The notes: generated from the sequence alone by a model not told the origin. Counted from the stretch's first letter, positions 27,798-37,911 are shown. The stretch is 64,000 nucleotides of DNA from JARRKU01 sp050288425 (GCA_050288425.1 JBNKDU010000167.1:1-64000); one strand, 5' to 3'. Numbers and translations are program-made.

Positions 27798-28808
27798 TTA
27801 CCAGCGCAGGAGCATGGTGCCGTATGTGAATCCCGCGCCGAAGGCGTCCAGAAGCAAGAGCTGGCCTTTTTGAATCCGGCCGTCGCGTACGGCTTCATCC
27901 AGGATGGTCGGGATGGTGGCCGCGGATGTATTGCCGTAGCGGTCCACGTTGATCAGAACCTTTTCCCATGGCATGTTCAATCGGTTGGCCACCGCTTCCA
28001 GGATCCGCTGATTGGCCTGGTGGGGCACGAACCAGTCCACGTCATCGACGGTAAACCCATTGGCGGCCAATGCTTTTTGTGCATAGCCGGTGAGGGTACG
28101 CACGGCGACCTTGAAGATTTCGCGTCCGTTCATCACCATCTTGGTATTGGGACCACCCTTGTCGGCATTGCCGTGGGCATCGACATCATAGGCCGGGATA
28201 TAGAGCAGATCGCCGAACATGCCATCGGAGCTCAACTGCCAGGAGAGAATTCGGCTCGGGCTGTCTTCTGGAACCTGTTCGATAACGGCGGCACCGGCGC
28301 CGTCGCCGAAAAGGATACAGGATCCGCGGTCGTTCCAATCCAAGTGGGGGTGCAGGACTTCGGTACCCACGACCAGGGCCGTGCGATTCTGACCACTGGC
28401 GATGAATTGTCCGGCGATGGCCGCACCATAGACGAAACCGGTACAGGCGGCATTGATGTCCATGGCCCAGGCATTGGTGGCACCGATGTTCTGTTGCAGC
28501 CAGCAGGCCGTGGAGGGAATGAAGGTGTCCGGTGAGCAGGTAGCGACAATGATCTGGTCGATTTCCCTGGCCGACTTGTCGGCCATGGCCAGCGCCTCTG
28601 CCGCAGCGGCGGACGCCAACGCGGCATTGGGGGTCCGGTTTGCCAGCAAGTCGGCATACCGCCGCTGCTGGATCCCGGTGCGTTCGCGAATCCATTGATC
28701 ATTGGTTTCGATCCCGGTTCGGCCCAGTCGGTCGGCCAACTCGGCATTGGTCACGACCTGGTCGGGGAATGCCGAACCGGTTCCGGTGATCTTAGCGGCA
28801 TAAGTCAT
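27798..28808 (-). CDS. fabH: Beta-ketoacyl-ACP synthase III (FabH)
   Basis: A 336-residue thiolase-fold enzyme that condenses acetyl-CoA with malonyl-ACP to start fatty acid synthesis. Catalytic triad: Cys122 in DINAACTGFVYG, His in WFVPHQANQRI and Asn in YGNTSAATIP. The N-terminus ITGTGSAFPDQVVTN and WIRERTGIQQRR are typical. It stands alone here, without the usual fab/plsX neighbours, so a specialised starter substrate cannot be excluded. Confidence 0.94.
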   Translation of the reverse strand: MTYAAKITGTGSAFPDQVVTNAELADRLGRTGIETNDQWIRERTGIQQRRYADLLANRTPNAALASAAAAEALAMADKSAREIDQIIVATCSPDTFIPSTACWLQQNIGATNAWAMDINAACTGFVYGAAIAGQFIASGQNRTALVVGTEVLHPHLDWNDRGSCILFGDGAGAAVIEQVPEDSPSRILSWQLSSDGMFGDLLYIPAYDVDAHGNADKGGPNTKMVMNGREIFKVAVRTLTGYAQKALAANGFTVDDVDWFVPHQANQRILEAVANRLNMPWEKVLINVDRYGNTSAATIPTILDEAVRDGRIQKGQLLLLDAFGAGFTYGTMLLRW

Positions 28809-29008
28809 GGATGCAGAAATCCGTAAGTTGTTGAATTAAATATTCTTATAACAATCAATGGGTGCAACGCCAAGCTGATTTGTCTATTGAATACCCCGGG
28901 GGATGTCAAGCCATTTTTAGACCACGGGGAGTTCCGGCGGCGCCTCCCACTCGTTCGCCCGGAACTGACCAGGCATGATTCTGCAACGCCCGATGCATCC
29001 CGGCCGGA

Positions 29009-30433
<1,425 letters not shown>

Positions 30434-30711
30434 CTTGATTCCCTTTCCCTGAGCCGAGGTCGCAAACACGTTGTCCCATATACTATAGAAGTCAAAGTCG
30501 ATGCACAACCCCATGGAAGCCATCGACCCTGTGGGAATCGACTTTTTATAATCCTGACCACTGTATCCTTCCTGAACCCCGGCCGCCGGCTCGAATGAAC
30601 AGGTCCGGATCGCCCCTCGCAAGGGATGCATATGCCATGTCGGCATTGCCGAAAGAAGAGAACGGTCACAGCGCCAATAGCCATTTTAACATGTGATTTC
30701 CATTGTTTGAT

Positions 30712-30740
30712 TTGACACCACTATCGATCTTGGTTATGAT
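30712..30740 (+). promoter_or_regulatory. Sigma-70 promoter of the sigma-54 activator gene
   Basis: TTGACA (30712-30717) and TATGAT (30735-30740) are spaced by exactly 17 bp, a near-consensus promoter about 100 bp before the start codon at 30844. Confidence 0.7.
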
Positions 30741-30843
30741 GTGCCTGTTTTCAAGACCGTGATTCTCAGACCCTTGTACAAGCATATCGCCCAAGCCACG
30801 CCTCCATCATCGATGGATTCCAGGGCGTTTAGAAGAGAATAAA

Positions 30844-32349
30844 ATGTCCAAAAATATATCATCCGGCGACGCCTCCCTGATCCACCATCTGAAAGAGATT
30901 TCCACCTGGGTTTCCTCCGTTCAGGACCTCGATCAATTGCTGGAGCTGATCATCGAATCCGCCGCCCGGGTCGTACAGGCCAAGGCCGCCTCGCTGCTCA
31001 TGGTGGAAAAACAGACCAAGACGCTCTATTTCCAGGTCGCCACCGGCGATAAAAGCGAAAAGGTCAAGGAATATCGCGTCAAGATGGGGCAAGGCATCGC
31101 CGGCCATGTGGCGGAAACCGGGGAACCCCTCTTGATTGCCGATGTGGCCAACGATCCGCGCTGGTACAAGGAAATCAGCGAATCGATCCGTTTCAAGACC
31201 CGGTCCATCGCCTGCGTGCCCCTGAAACTCCACGATGAAACCATCGGTGTGGTGCAGATCATCGACAAACTGGACGGCCGACCATTTGAAGAGACGGATA
31301 CGGCCTTGCTGGATGAATTTGCCTCCCTGGCGGCCAAGGCCATCGGTCATGCCCGCAATATCCAGGATGCCAAACGGGAGATCCGCGATCTCAAGGAAGA
31401 GTTGCACATCAGGCATCAATTGATCGGCGAGAGCCAGGCATTGGAAAAGGTCATCGCCGATGGGCTGAAGGTGGCCAACTCCAAGGCGAGTGCCCTCATC
31501 CTGGGAGAGAGCGGCACCGGCAAGGAACTGCTGGCCCGCCTGATCCACCGCACCGGCCCGCGCAAGGAAAAGCCCCTGGTGGTGCTCAATTGTGCCGCCA
31601 TGCCGGAAACACTCCTCGAGGACGAGCTCTTCGGACACGAAAAAGGCGCGTTCACCGGGGCCGTGGGCAAGAAGATCGGCAAATTCGAGGTGGCCCACGA
31701 AGGCACGCTTTTTCTCGACGAGATCGGCGAGATGACACCGGGCATGCAGGCCAAGTTGCTGCGTGTACTGCAGGAGGGCAACTTTTACCGCGTGGGCGGC
31801 AATATCCCCATTTCGGTGGATGTTCGCGTGTTATCGGCCACCAATAAAAAACTCGATGAAGAGGTGGCCGCCTCCCGGTTTCGCGAGGATCTCTATTACC
31901 GTCTGAACGTGGTCCAGATCAACATGCCCACCTTGCGGGAACGACTGGAGGACATCCCTTTGCTGGCCGAACACTTCCTGAACATCTTCAAGGAAGAGAT
32001 GGTGATGCCCAACCTGACCATCTCCAAGGCCGCCATGGACAAGATGGTCCAATACAATTGGCCCGGCAACATCCGGGAACTGCGCAATGCCATCGAACGT
32101 GCGGTGGTCATGGGCAACGGCAAGGAGATCCTGCCGGAAGACCTGCCCATCAGCAGCGTACGTCCAAACTACCCTGGGCTGCAGGTGGGCCTGACCCTGG
32201 AGGAAGCCCTGAACCAGTTCAAGCGCGAGTTCATCGTTCTCAACCTCAGGCATACCGGCGGCAATCGCAGCAAAGCCGCCAAAGTGATGGACATCCAGCG
32301 TACCTACCTCTCCCGGCTGATCTCCAAATTTGATCTGAAGGGAATCTGA
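30844..32349 (+). CDS. GAF-domain sigma-54-dependent activator (NifA/FhlA type)
   Basis: A 501-residue regulator. The N-terminal GAF domain (about 22-172) is likely a ligand or redox sensor; no receiver domain is present, so activity is not controlled by phosphorylation. The AAA+ domain carries Walker A GESGTGKE (221-228), the sigma-54 contact loop GAFTGA (268-273), Walker B GTLFLDEIGEM, and an Arg-finger region REDLYYRLNV. A Fis-type HTH (NRSKAAKVMDIQRTYLSRLI) ends the protein. A consensus sigma-54 promoter lies 264 bp downstream of the gene, before the next ORF, so that ORF is a natural target. The signal sensed is unknown. Confidence 0.94.
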   Translation: MSKNISSGDASLIHHLKEISTWVSSVQDLDQLLELIIESAARVVQAKAASLLMVEKQTKTLYFQVATGDKSEKVKEYRVKMGQGIAGHVAETGEPLLIADVANDPRWYKEISESIRFKTRSIACVPLKLHDETIGVVQIIDKLDGRPFEETDTALLDEFASLAAKAIGHARNIQDAKREIRDLKEELHIRHQLIGESQALEKVIADGLKVANSKASALILGESGTGKELLARLIHRTGPRKEKPLVVLNCAAMPETLLEDELFGHEKGAFTGAVGKKIGKFEVAHEGTLFLDEIGEMTPGMQAKLLRVLQEGNFYRVGGNIPISVDVRVLSATNKKLDEEVAASRFREDLYYRLNVVQINMPTLRERLEDIPLLAEHFLNIFKEEMVMPNLTISKAAMDKMVQYNWPGNIRELRNAIERAVVMGNGKEILPEDLPISSVRPNYPGLQVGLTLEEALNQFKREFIVLNLRHTGGNRSKAAKVMDIQRTYLSRLISKFDLKGI

Positions 32350-32405
32350 GCGCATACGCCCTTCCCCCATTCCATCCTCCCGGAAACTCCATCGGAATGA
32401 CGCCC

Positions 32406-32430
32406 TGCGTCAGTGGTTTTGACGCATTTT
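32406..32430 (+). terminator. Candidate terminator or activator site after the sigma-54 regulator
   Basis: TGCGTCA (32406-32412) and TGACGCA (32420-32426) form a perfect 7-bp inverted repeat with a 7-base loop followed by TTTT. It fits a short intrinsic terminator. The same symmetric 21-bp site about 200 bp before a sigma-54 promoter could instead be an upstream activator site. Confidence 0.5.
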
Positions 32431-32460
32431 GTCACCCGGAAGATCGAACTTCCGGATGAC
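32431..32460. repeat. 12-bp-arm inverted repeat upstream of the sigma-54 promoter
   Basis: GTCACCCGGAAG (32431-32442) and CTTCCGGATGAC (32449-32460) pair with one mismatch around a 6-base centre. No T-run follows, so it is a poor terminator. At about 165-195 bp before the expected start site it is well placed to be an enhancer for the AAA+ activator encoded upstream. Confidence 0.5.
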
Positions 32461-32612
32461 GCGCCTCCCTGTAACGGCATCTGTGCAGCGAAAGCCCCCT
32501 ATTTAAAATAAATGTTAATAATTCAACTTGTTATATAGTTCTTGTTTATCGATCCATCCGTTCGGCATATGCGAAAATCCTCTTGTCGGACCAAGCCCGC
32601 CCCGGTTTAAGA

Positions 32613-32628
32613 TGGCACCATAATTGCA
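32613..32628 (+). promoter_or_regulatory. Consensus sigma-54 (-24/-12) promoter
   Basis: TGGCAC (32613-32618), a 5-bp spacer and TTGCA (32624-32628) match the sigma-54 consensus exactly, with GG and GC ten bases apart. Transcription should start near 32640, 47 bp before the ATG at 32687. The rest of the 32350-32686 gap holds only the two inverted repeats listed and an AT-rich stretch (32500-32550). Confidence 0.85.
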
Positions 32629-32686
32629 GGAATCATCACGCCGATGATCGCAAATTGACTGAACCTCAATTCAGGAACAGGAGACC

Positions 32687-33037
32687 ATGTATCCATACCC
32701 TCCACGAGATGCAACGGCTCACCCGGCAGCCTCAGCGCCGCCGAACTACCACAGCGTGGAATTCGCTTTGGACAATTCCTATCCGGTGTATCAGTTCAAA
32801 TTGTGGCATCCGGATCCTAAATCGATGTTCATGCTGGCCAAGCGGAACTCAGCCGTACTGCCGGTGCTAAAGGAGGGGCAGGTTCTGCCGATGAAATACT
32901 ATCGCGAGGATGCCGTTCGTCATATCGAGGTACATAATACGCGCATCCATCGGATGACAGACGAAACCCAGGGTCGTTTCCGGGGGCATTGGCGCATCGA
33001 ATTGGCCATCGTCTCCGGAAAAGTGGCCAATAATTAA
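32687..33037 (+). CDS. Small protein of unknown function under sigma-54 control
   Basis: A 116-residue soluble protein not confidently recognised, with ribosome site AGGAGA. The N-terminal 20 residues are Pro/Ala-rich. The rest looks like a small beta-rich domain (VEFALDNSYPVYQFKLW, KEGQVLPMKYYR, RHIEVHNTRIHRM, GRFRGHWRIELAIV). This vaguely recalls PilZ-like barrels, but the RxxxR and [D/N]xSxxG motifs that bind c-di-GMP are absent. Its promoter is the consensus sigma-54 site just upstream. The 48-bp distance to the M23 peptidase allows co-transcription. Confidence 0.75.
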   Translation: MYPYPPRDATAHPAASAPPNYHSVEFALDNSYPVYQFKLWHPDPKSMFMLAKRNSAVLPVLKEGQVLPMKYYREDAVRHIEVHNTRIHRMTDETQGRFRGHWRIELAIVSGKVANN

Positions 33038-33085
33038 TGCCGCAAATATGAACGCAAACGTGATTCAAGGGTAATATACGCCATC

Positions 33086-34012
33086 ATGTCCAAACATTTC
33101 ACCGTCCTGTGCATCGACGACAAAGGCAATCCGGTTCGCGAAAGTCTGGTTTCCAAGCGATCCATTCATATCCTGGTGACCCTGGCCATCATTTGCATCG
33201 CCGTGGCAGGTGCGGGCACTTACCAATATCTGCAAATGCGACAAACATTGGCCGATCGGGCCGATCTGCTGGCCAGGATCGACCAACAGGCCGGCGTCAT
33301 CACCGGCCAGCGAAATCAGATCCAATCTTTTGCAAAAGATATCAATGCATTGAAGTCTACAATCCTTTCGTTGAGCGAATTCGAGAACAAGATCCGGATC
33401 ATGGCCAACCTGGAGCATAAACCGGACTCGGGCTATTTTCTGGCCGTGGGCGGCTCGATGCCCGAGGATCTGGACGCCGAACTGCCCCTGGACCAGGATC
33501 ACGACCGGCTGGTGCGCGATATGCACGATCAGCTGGACCAGGTGGAACAAGTCACGACCCTCCAACACGACAGCCTATCCTCGCTGTTGAAATCGCTGGG
33601 CGACAAGCGCAACCTGCTGGCGGCGACACCTTCCCTGCGACCCGTCCGGGGCTGGATCTCTTCCACGTTCGGCAAGCGGGTATCCCCGTTCACCGGACGC
33701 AAAGAGGTTCACAAAGGGCTGGATATCGCCGCGCCCGAAGGAACCCCCATCATCGCCCCGGCCGACGGGGTGATCCTCTTCGCGGGGAAAAAATGGCGGA
33801 TCGGCAACATGATCAAGCTCGACCACGGCTATGGCACGATCACCCGCTATGGGCATATTGAGAAATTCATGAAGAAGAAGGGTGATCGCGTCAAACGGGG
33901 CGAGGTATTGGCCCTGGTGGGCAACACCGGACGCAGCACCGGTCCCCATCTGCATTATGAGGTGAGGCTCAACGGTGTGCCGGTGGACCCGATGCAATAT
34001 ATTCTGGATTGA
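33086..34012 (+). CDS. M23-family cell-wall metallopeptidase
   Basis: A 308-residue inner-membrane-anchored periplasmic protein: transmembrane helix about 27-48 (HILVTLAIICIAVAGAGTYQY), coiled-coil linker about 50-110 and a LytM/M23 endopeptidase domain (about 185-300). The zinc ligands are present: His and Asp in VHKGLDIAAP, and HLHYEV near the C-terminus. It probably cleaves peptide cross-links, or regulates amidases if inactive, but the intact ligands favour activity. It lies 48 bp after the sigma-54-driven ORF and could be in its operon. Confidence 0.9.
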   Translation: MSKHFTVLCIDDKGNPVRESLVSKRSIHILVTLAIICIAVAGAGTYQYLQMRQTLADRADLLARIDQQAGVITGQRNQIQSFAKDINALKSTILSLSEFENKIRIMANLEHKPDSGYFLAVGGSMPEDLDAELPLDQDHDRLVRDMHDQLDQVEQVTTLQHDSLSSLLKSLGDKRNLLAATPSLRPVRGWISSTFGKRVSPFTGRKEVHKGLDIAAPEGTPIIAPADGVILFAGKKWRIGNMIKLDHGYGTITRYGHIEKFMKKKGDRVKRGEVLALVGNTGRSTGPHLHYEVRLNGVPVDPMQYILD

Positions 34013-34123
34013 CCCATCGGTGCCGCTGTTCCGAGCGCCGATGTATACGGATGGAGAACGGGGTGTCTTAAAAAGTATAGCCGAGCGACGCCAAAAAGTC
34101 CCTTAAAATCCATTTCGAACCCA

Positions 34124-34480
34124 ATGAGAACCAAGCAAATGGATGGCAAGTATAAAAAATATGGCTATTTGATCCTGGCCATATGTCTGATCGCGATGCT
34201 GGCCGGATGTTCCGTCTTCATCTCCACGCCAAGGGTCACCCGGATTCAGATTCAAGGCATGGATGACGAACTTTGGGAATACGTCGTCACCCTGGAGGAG
34301 CCCATGGATGACAGCCTGGGATTCCGGATCTCCGACCGCTACAGCCTCCAGTTCGACTTCGAATGGCTGTGGAACACCGATGTGGATGCAGACGCCTATT
34401 CCACGTTGGACTCCGATTTCGATGGAAGGCCCGATACGACTCCCATGGCACCTTGGCTGCTCTGCCGGTACCATTTCTAG
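34124..34480 (+). CDS. Small putative lipoprotein
   Basis: A 118-residue protein with a basic N-terminus, hydrophobic core YLILAICLIAML and lipobox LAGC (Cys29). The mature part (about 90 residues) is acidic and Trp/Asp-rich, with no recognised domain. No clear ribosome site is visible; Met1 or Met6 are both possible starts. It is followed by a bidirectional terminator. Confidence 0.65.
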   Translation: MRTKQMDGKYKKYGYLILAICLIAMLAGCSVFISTPRVTRIQIQGMDDELWEYVVTLEEPMDDSLGFRISDRYSLQFDFEWLWNTDVDADAYSTLDSDFDGRPDTTPMAPWLLCRYHF

Positions 34481-34508
34481 CCGCTGAACCCGCGAAAGAA
34501 AAGTGAAT

Positions 34509-34547
34509 GCCCGACCCGGGTTCCCCGGCGTCGGGCTTCTTGTTTTT
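34509..34547. terminator. Bidirectional terminator between convergent genes
   Basis: GCCCGAC (34509-34515) and GTCGGGC (34530-34536) form a GC-rich hairpin with further CCGG pairing inside. T-rich sequence follows on both strands, so it can end both the lipoprotein and hemL transcripts. Confidence 0.6.
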
Positions 34548-35833
34548 CAGGCGAGGGTGGCCATTACTTTCCGCGCGGCCTGGAGGGTCCTCTCGATGGC
34601 AGCCGTATCATGGGCCGCAGAGACGAATACGGCCTCGAATTGAGATGGCGCCAGGTAAACGCCCTCCATGAGCATGCCGCGATAGTATCGGCCGAACCGG
34701 TCGAGGTTGGATTGCTTGGCCTGGTCGAAATTGGATACGGGACCTTCGGCAAAAAAGAGCCCCATCATGGAGCCGACCCCATCGGCCCATACCGTCACCC
34801 CCGCGGTACGGGCGGCGTCGACCAATCCGGCCAGCAGCTTCCCGGAGACGGCATCCAGTGATTCGTAAAAGCCGGGTCGACCGATTTCTTTGAGGGTGGC
34901 GATGCCGGCGGCCATGGCCAGAGGATTGCCGGAAAGGGTGCCGGCCTGGTAGACCGGTCCCTGGGGCGCCACCGAGGACATGACCTTCCGTGTTCCGCCA
35001 TAGGCCCCCACCGGCAACCCGCCGCCGATGATTTTGCCGAAACAGGAAAGATCCGGGGCGATGTCGAAAAGGGTCTGGGCTCCGCCCAGGGCCACCCGGA
35101 AGCCGGTCATGACCTCATCGAAAATCAGCAGACTTCCATGTCGGTCACATATCTGCCGCAAACCGGTCAGAAAGCCCTCCTTGGGGGTCACCAGGCCCAT
35201 GTTGCCGGCCACCGGCTCGACGATAATTGCGGCGACGGCGTCCCCTCTTTCCGCCATCACCGCCTCCACCGCCTCAAGATCGTTGTAGGGCAAGGAAAGG
35301 GTCTTCTCGACGAATGCCGGTGGTACCCCCGGACTGCCGGGAATGGCCAGGGTGGCCACGCCCGAACCGGCATCCACGAGCAAGGTATCGGCATGGCCAT
35401 GGTAGCAGCCGTCGAATTTGATGATCACATCCCGGCCGGTCACCCCCCGGGCCAGGCGAATGGCGCTCATCGTCGCCTCGGTTCCGGAGTTGACCATGCG
35501 CACCATTTCCACCGCCGGCACCGCATCGATGATCAACTGGGCCAGTTCGAGCTCCATTTCAGTGGGGGCGCCGAAACTGGTGCCCTGATGCAGGGTCTTC
35601 TCCAGGGCTTCGATCACGGCCGGATGGCGGTGCCCCAGGATCATGGGCCCCCAGGATCCGATATAATCGATATATTCGTTGCCGTCCGCATCGTAGACAT
35701 GACAACCGGATGCCCGTTCGATAAAAAGTGGATCGCTGCCCACGGAACGGCAGGCCCTCACCGGACTGTTGACCCCACCGGGGATCAGTTCTTGGGCGCG
35801 GGCAAATAAAGCCTTTGATTTATCGCGGTTCAT
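34547..35833 (-). CDS. hemL: Glutamate-1-semialdehyde 2,1-aminomutase
   Basis: A 428-residue PLP enzyme that converts glutamate-1-semialdehyde to 5-aminolevulinate in C5-pathway tetrapyrrole synthesis. Typical blocks include ELIPGGVNSPVRA, GSWGPMILGHRHPAV, FDEVMTGFRVALGGAQ and the PLP-lysine motif GKIIGGGLPVGAYGG. The start at 35833 (MNRDKSKALF) has AAAGGA upstream; an ORF extension of 46 codons has no support. No other heme gene is nearby. Confidence 0.97.
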   Translation of the reverse strand: MNRDKSKALFARAQELIPGGVNSPVRACRSVGSDPLFIERASGCHVYDADGNEYIDYIGSWGPMILGHRHPAVIEALEKTLHQGTSFGAPTEMELELAQLIIDAVPAVEMVRMVNSGTEATMSAIRLARGVTGRDVIIKFDGCYHGHADTLLVDAGSGVATLAIPGSPGVPPAFVEKTLSLPYNDLEAVEAVMAERGDAVAAIIVEPVAGNMGLVTPKEGFLTGLRQICDRHGSLLIFDEVMTGFRVALGGAQTLFDIAPDLSCFGKIIGGGLPVGAYGGTRKVMSSVAPQGPVYQAGTLSGNPLAMAAGIATLKEIGRPGFYESLDAVSGKLLAGLVDAARTAGVTVWADGVGSMMGLFFAEGPVSNFDQAKQSNLDRFGRYYRGMLMEGVYLAPSQFEAVFVSAAHDTAAIERTLQAARKVMATLA

Positions 35834-36027
35834 GGATTTATGATCCTTTCCGGAAAGAGGATGGGAGTCTATCGCACGAGACGGACGCGGAAAAATACCA
35901 GACTCCAACAACCGGGTCAAGACGCGGCCGGCGGCGTCCCAGGGCAATCGCAACCAGCAAAGGCCAGGCAAGCGGGCATATGGCCTGTGCCCGACACCAA
36001 TAAGGATATGGCAAGGATCCTACCGAT

Positions 36028-36777
36028 ATGAAACCGGCCGCGAAATTGCAGAAACTGGCCAAGATGATGACATACGTGCTGGGCTGCCGGCCGGATGAGT
36101 TCGGTCTCGTTCCGGATGCAGATGGATTCGTCGAAATCAAGACACTCCTGCAGGCCCTGCACGAGGAGGAGGGTTGGCGCCATTTGCGCCTGGGCAATCT
36201 GAACGAACTGGTCACCACCATGTTCCCGGCGCCCGTGGAAATTCACCAGGGGAGAATCCGGGCAGCGGACCGGAGCGGACTGCCGCAACCCGTCGTGCCG
36301 GAAACCCCGCCCAAACTGCTCTACCTGGCCATCCGCAGGCGCGCCTATGCCACCGTCCGGGAGAAGGGAATGCGGACATCTCCCCCGCGTCGCCTGGTCC
36401 TATCTTCGGATCAGGCCATGGCCCGCCGCCTGGGTCATCGCATCGACAATGCTCCGGTGATCCTGACGGTTCAGGTGGCCGCGGCCATGGCCCGGGGCAG
36501 CCGATATCGCCGGTACGGCGGACATCTCTTTCTCACCGATACCCTGGTTCCAGGCACCTTCAGCGGACCGGCCCTGCCCAAGGAAAAGCCACACGCGGAA
36601 AACAAGCCTGCCGAGAAAGAACCGGCGGCAGCCAAGACACCGGGTAGCTACTATCCCGATCCGGAAGTGCTGCGGAATCCAGGTGGCAAACGGACCGGTA
36701 CGGGGAAACGCAAGAGGGACGATTGGAAAAAAGCGCGACGTGAGGAGCGCCGGCATAAATTGCGCCAGCAGCGGTGA
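36028..36777 (+). CDS. KptA/Tpt1-like protein lacking the catalytic Arg-His pair
   Basis: A 249-residue protein. Residues about 8-180 follow RNA 2'-phosphotransferase order: winged-helix part (LAKMMTYVLGCRPDEFGLVPDADGFVEIKTLLQAL), IRA motif (Arg78), PPKLLYLA in place of the usual PP.LYHGT, VLSSDQAMARRLGHR (Arg138) and GHLFLTDTLVP. Active enzymes read YVLRHxP at the first motif with catalytic Arg-His; here it is GC (residues 19-20). The HGT motif is also changed. Two later Arg are kept. A Lys/Arg-rich tail of about 60 residues follows. Likely a non-catalytic RNA- or nucleotide-binding derivative; family placement is by motif reading only. Confidence 0.75.
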   Translation: MKPAAKLQKLAKMMTYVLGCRPDEFGLVPDADGFVEIKTLLQALHEEEGWRHLRLGNLNELVTTMFPAPVEIHQGRIRAADRSGLPQPVVPETPPKLLYLAIRRRAYATVREKGMRTSPPRRLVLSSDQAMARRLGHRIDNAPVILTVQVAAAMARGSRYRRYGGHLFLTDTLVPGTFSGPALPKEKPHAENKPAEKEPAAAKTPGSYYPDPEVLRNPGGKRTGTGKRKRDDWKKARREERRHKLRQQR

Positions 36778-36881
36778 CGCACAAGCCGTGCTGAAACGCG
36801 CCTCCAGCGGACGTACGTAAAAGACCCTCCACGCGATGGGGAACCGGAAATCCCCTTCGGGAAAACCGGACCTAAAATCAA

Positions 36882-36910
36882 TTGACAAGGCAGGTAAAAG
36901 TTGTTAGGCA
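36882..36910 (+). promoter_or_regulatory. Candidate promoter of tRNA-Lys(CTT)
   Basis: TTGACA (36882-36887) with TAGGCA (36905-36910) at 17-bp spacing, ending 16 bp before the tRNA. Confidence 0.5.
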
Positions 36911-36925
36911 AGCCATCGATTTGAC

Positions 36926-37002
36926 GGGCCGTTAGCTCAACCAGGCAGAGCACCTGACTCTTAATCAGTAGGTTGAAGGTTCGATTCCTTCACGGCCCAC
37001 CA
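36926..37002 (+). tRNA. tRNA-Lys (anticodon CTT)
   Basis: A 77-nt gene: acceptor GGGCCGT/ACGGCCC, anticodon loop CTCTTAA (anticodon CTT), T arm GAAGG TTCGATT CCTTC, discriminator A, encoded CCA. The first anticodon-stem pair is a C-T mismatch and the D-loop (AACCAGGCA) is one base longer than in the other tRNA-Lys of this window. Confidence 0.93.
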
Positions 37003-37018
37003 ATCCAATCCACCCAAG

Positions 37019-37045
37019 GGGGAGCCCGATGCGGCTCCCCTTTTT
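37019..37045 (+). terminator. Rho-independent terminator after tRNA-Lys
   Basis: Perfect 8-bp stem GGGGAGCC (37019-37026) / GGCTCCCC (37033-37040) with a 6-base loop and TTTTT tail. Confidence 0.85.
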
Positions 37046-37067
37046 GTTCCGCTTCCGCGCTTATTCC

Positions 37068-37097
37068 TTGACATGCCATGATACCGGATGCTAATAG
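37068..37097 (+). promoter_or_regulatory. Candidate promoter of the rpsF operon
   Basis: TTGACA (37068-37073) and TAATAG (37092-37097), 18 bp apart, about 77 bp before the rpsF ATG. Confidence 0.5.
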
Positions 37098-37173
37098 ATC
37101 GATTTTTGACAAATTAGCCGTGTATCCTTGCTCCGGTCTCGAATCGGGGCTTTATTAACCACAAGGAGGCGTT

Positions 37174-37641
37174 ATGCGACGGTATGAAACCATCGTGATC
37201 TTCGACCCGGATCTGGCCGAAGACGATCGTACATCCCTTTCTGACCGCATCAAAGAGATCATTCCCCAGCAAGAAGGTGTCCTGATTGAAGAAGATGTCT
37301 GGGGCACCAAGAAGCTGGCCTACCCCATCAAGAAAAAACCCCGCGGCTTTTATGTTCGTTTCGATTATTGCGGCATGGGAGCCGTGGTCGACGAGCTGGA
37401 ACGTTTTTTCCGCATCGATGATCGGGTCATGAAATACCTGACCGTCCAGTTGGATGCCGATGCCGATGTCGCCCGGATCCAGGCGGATTTGGCGGCGGCC
37501 AAGACTCCGGACGAACCGGAAGCGGACACGCCGGCGGAGACCGCACCGGTGGCGCCCGCCGAGGCTCCGGCCCCGGAAGCCGCCGAAGCAACCGAGGCAC
37601 AACCAACTGAAACAACGACAGAAACCAGCGAAAAGGAGTAA
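37174..37641 (+). CDS. rpsF: 30S ribosomal protein S6
   Basis: 155 residues. The first about 100 form the S6 domain (MRRYETIVIFDPDL..., WGTKKLAYPIKKKPRGFYVRFDY, RVMKYLTVQLD). The last about 50 are an Ala/Pro/Glu/Thr-rich disordered tail, longer than in E. coli. Strong AAGGAGG ribosome site. It heads the rpsF-rpsR-rplI-dnaB order common in bacteria; S6 and S18 bind together in the 30S platform. Confidence 0.97.
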   Translation: MRRYETIVIFDPDLAEDDRTSLSDRIKEIIPQQEGVLIEEDVWGTKKLAYPIKKKPRGFYVRFDYCGMGAVVDELERFFRIDDRVMKYLTVQLDADADVARIQADLAAAKTPDEPEADTPAETAPVAPAEAPAPEAAEATEAQPTETTTETSEKE

Positions 37642-37644
37642 ACC

Positions 37645-37911
37645 ATGTCTGCTCGCCCTGCGAAAAAACCACCGGAAAGAAAACGACGCAGAGTCTACCA
37701 TCGGCGCAAGGTTTGCCGTTTTTGTGCGGACAGCAGCCTCGTGATCGACTACAAGGACAGCCGGTCCCTGAAATATTTCATCACCGAACGGGGCAAGATC
37801 ATCCCCCGTCGCATCTCCGGATCGTGCGCCAAGCATCAGCGGGCACTCACCCTGGCCATCAAACGGGCACGGGCCATTGCATTATTGCCCTTCGTGGGGT
37901 CCATGAGCTAG
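37645..37911 (+). CDS. rpsR: 30S ribosomal protein S18
   Basis: 88 residues, with the typical SLKYFITERGKIIPRRISGSCAKHQRALTLAIKRARAIALLPF. The N-terminal CRFC and the later CAKH give a zinc-ribbon-like (C+) set of ligands, seen in some bacterial S18 proteins and absent from E. coli. It begins 3 bp after rpsF. Confidence 0.97.
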   Translation: MSARPAKKPPERKRRRVYHRRKVCRFCADSSLVIDYKDSRSLKYFITERGKIIPRRISGSCAKHQRALTLAIKRARAIALLPFVGSMS

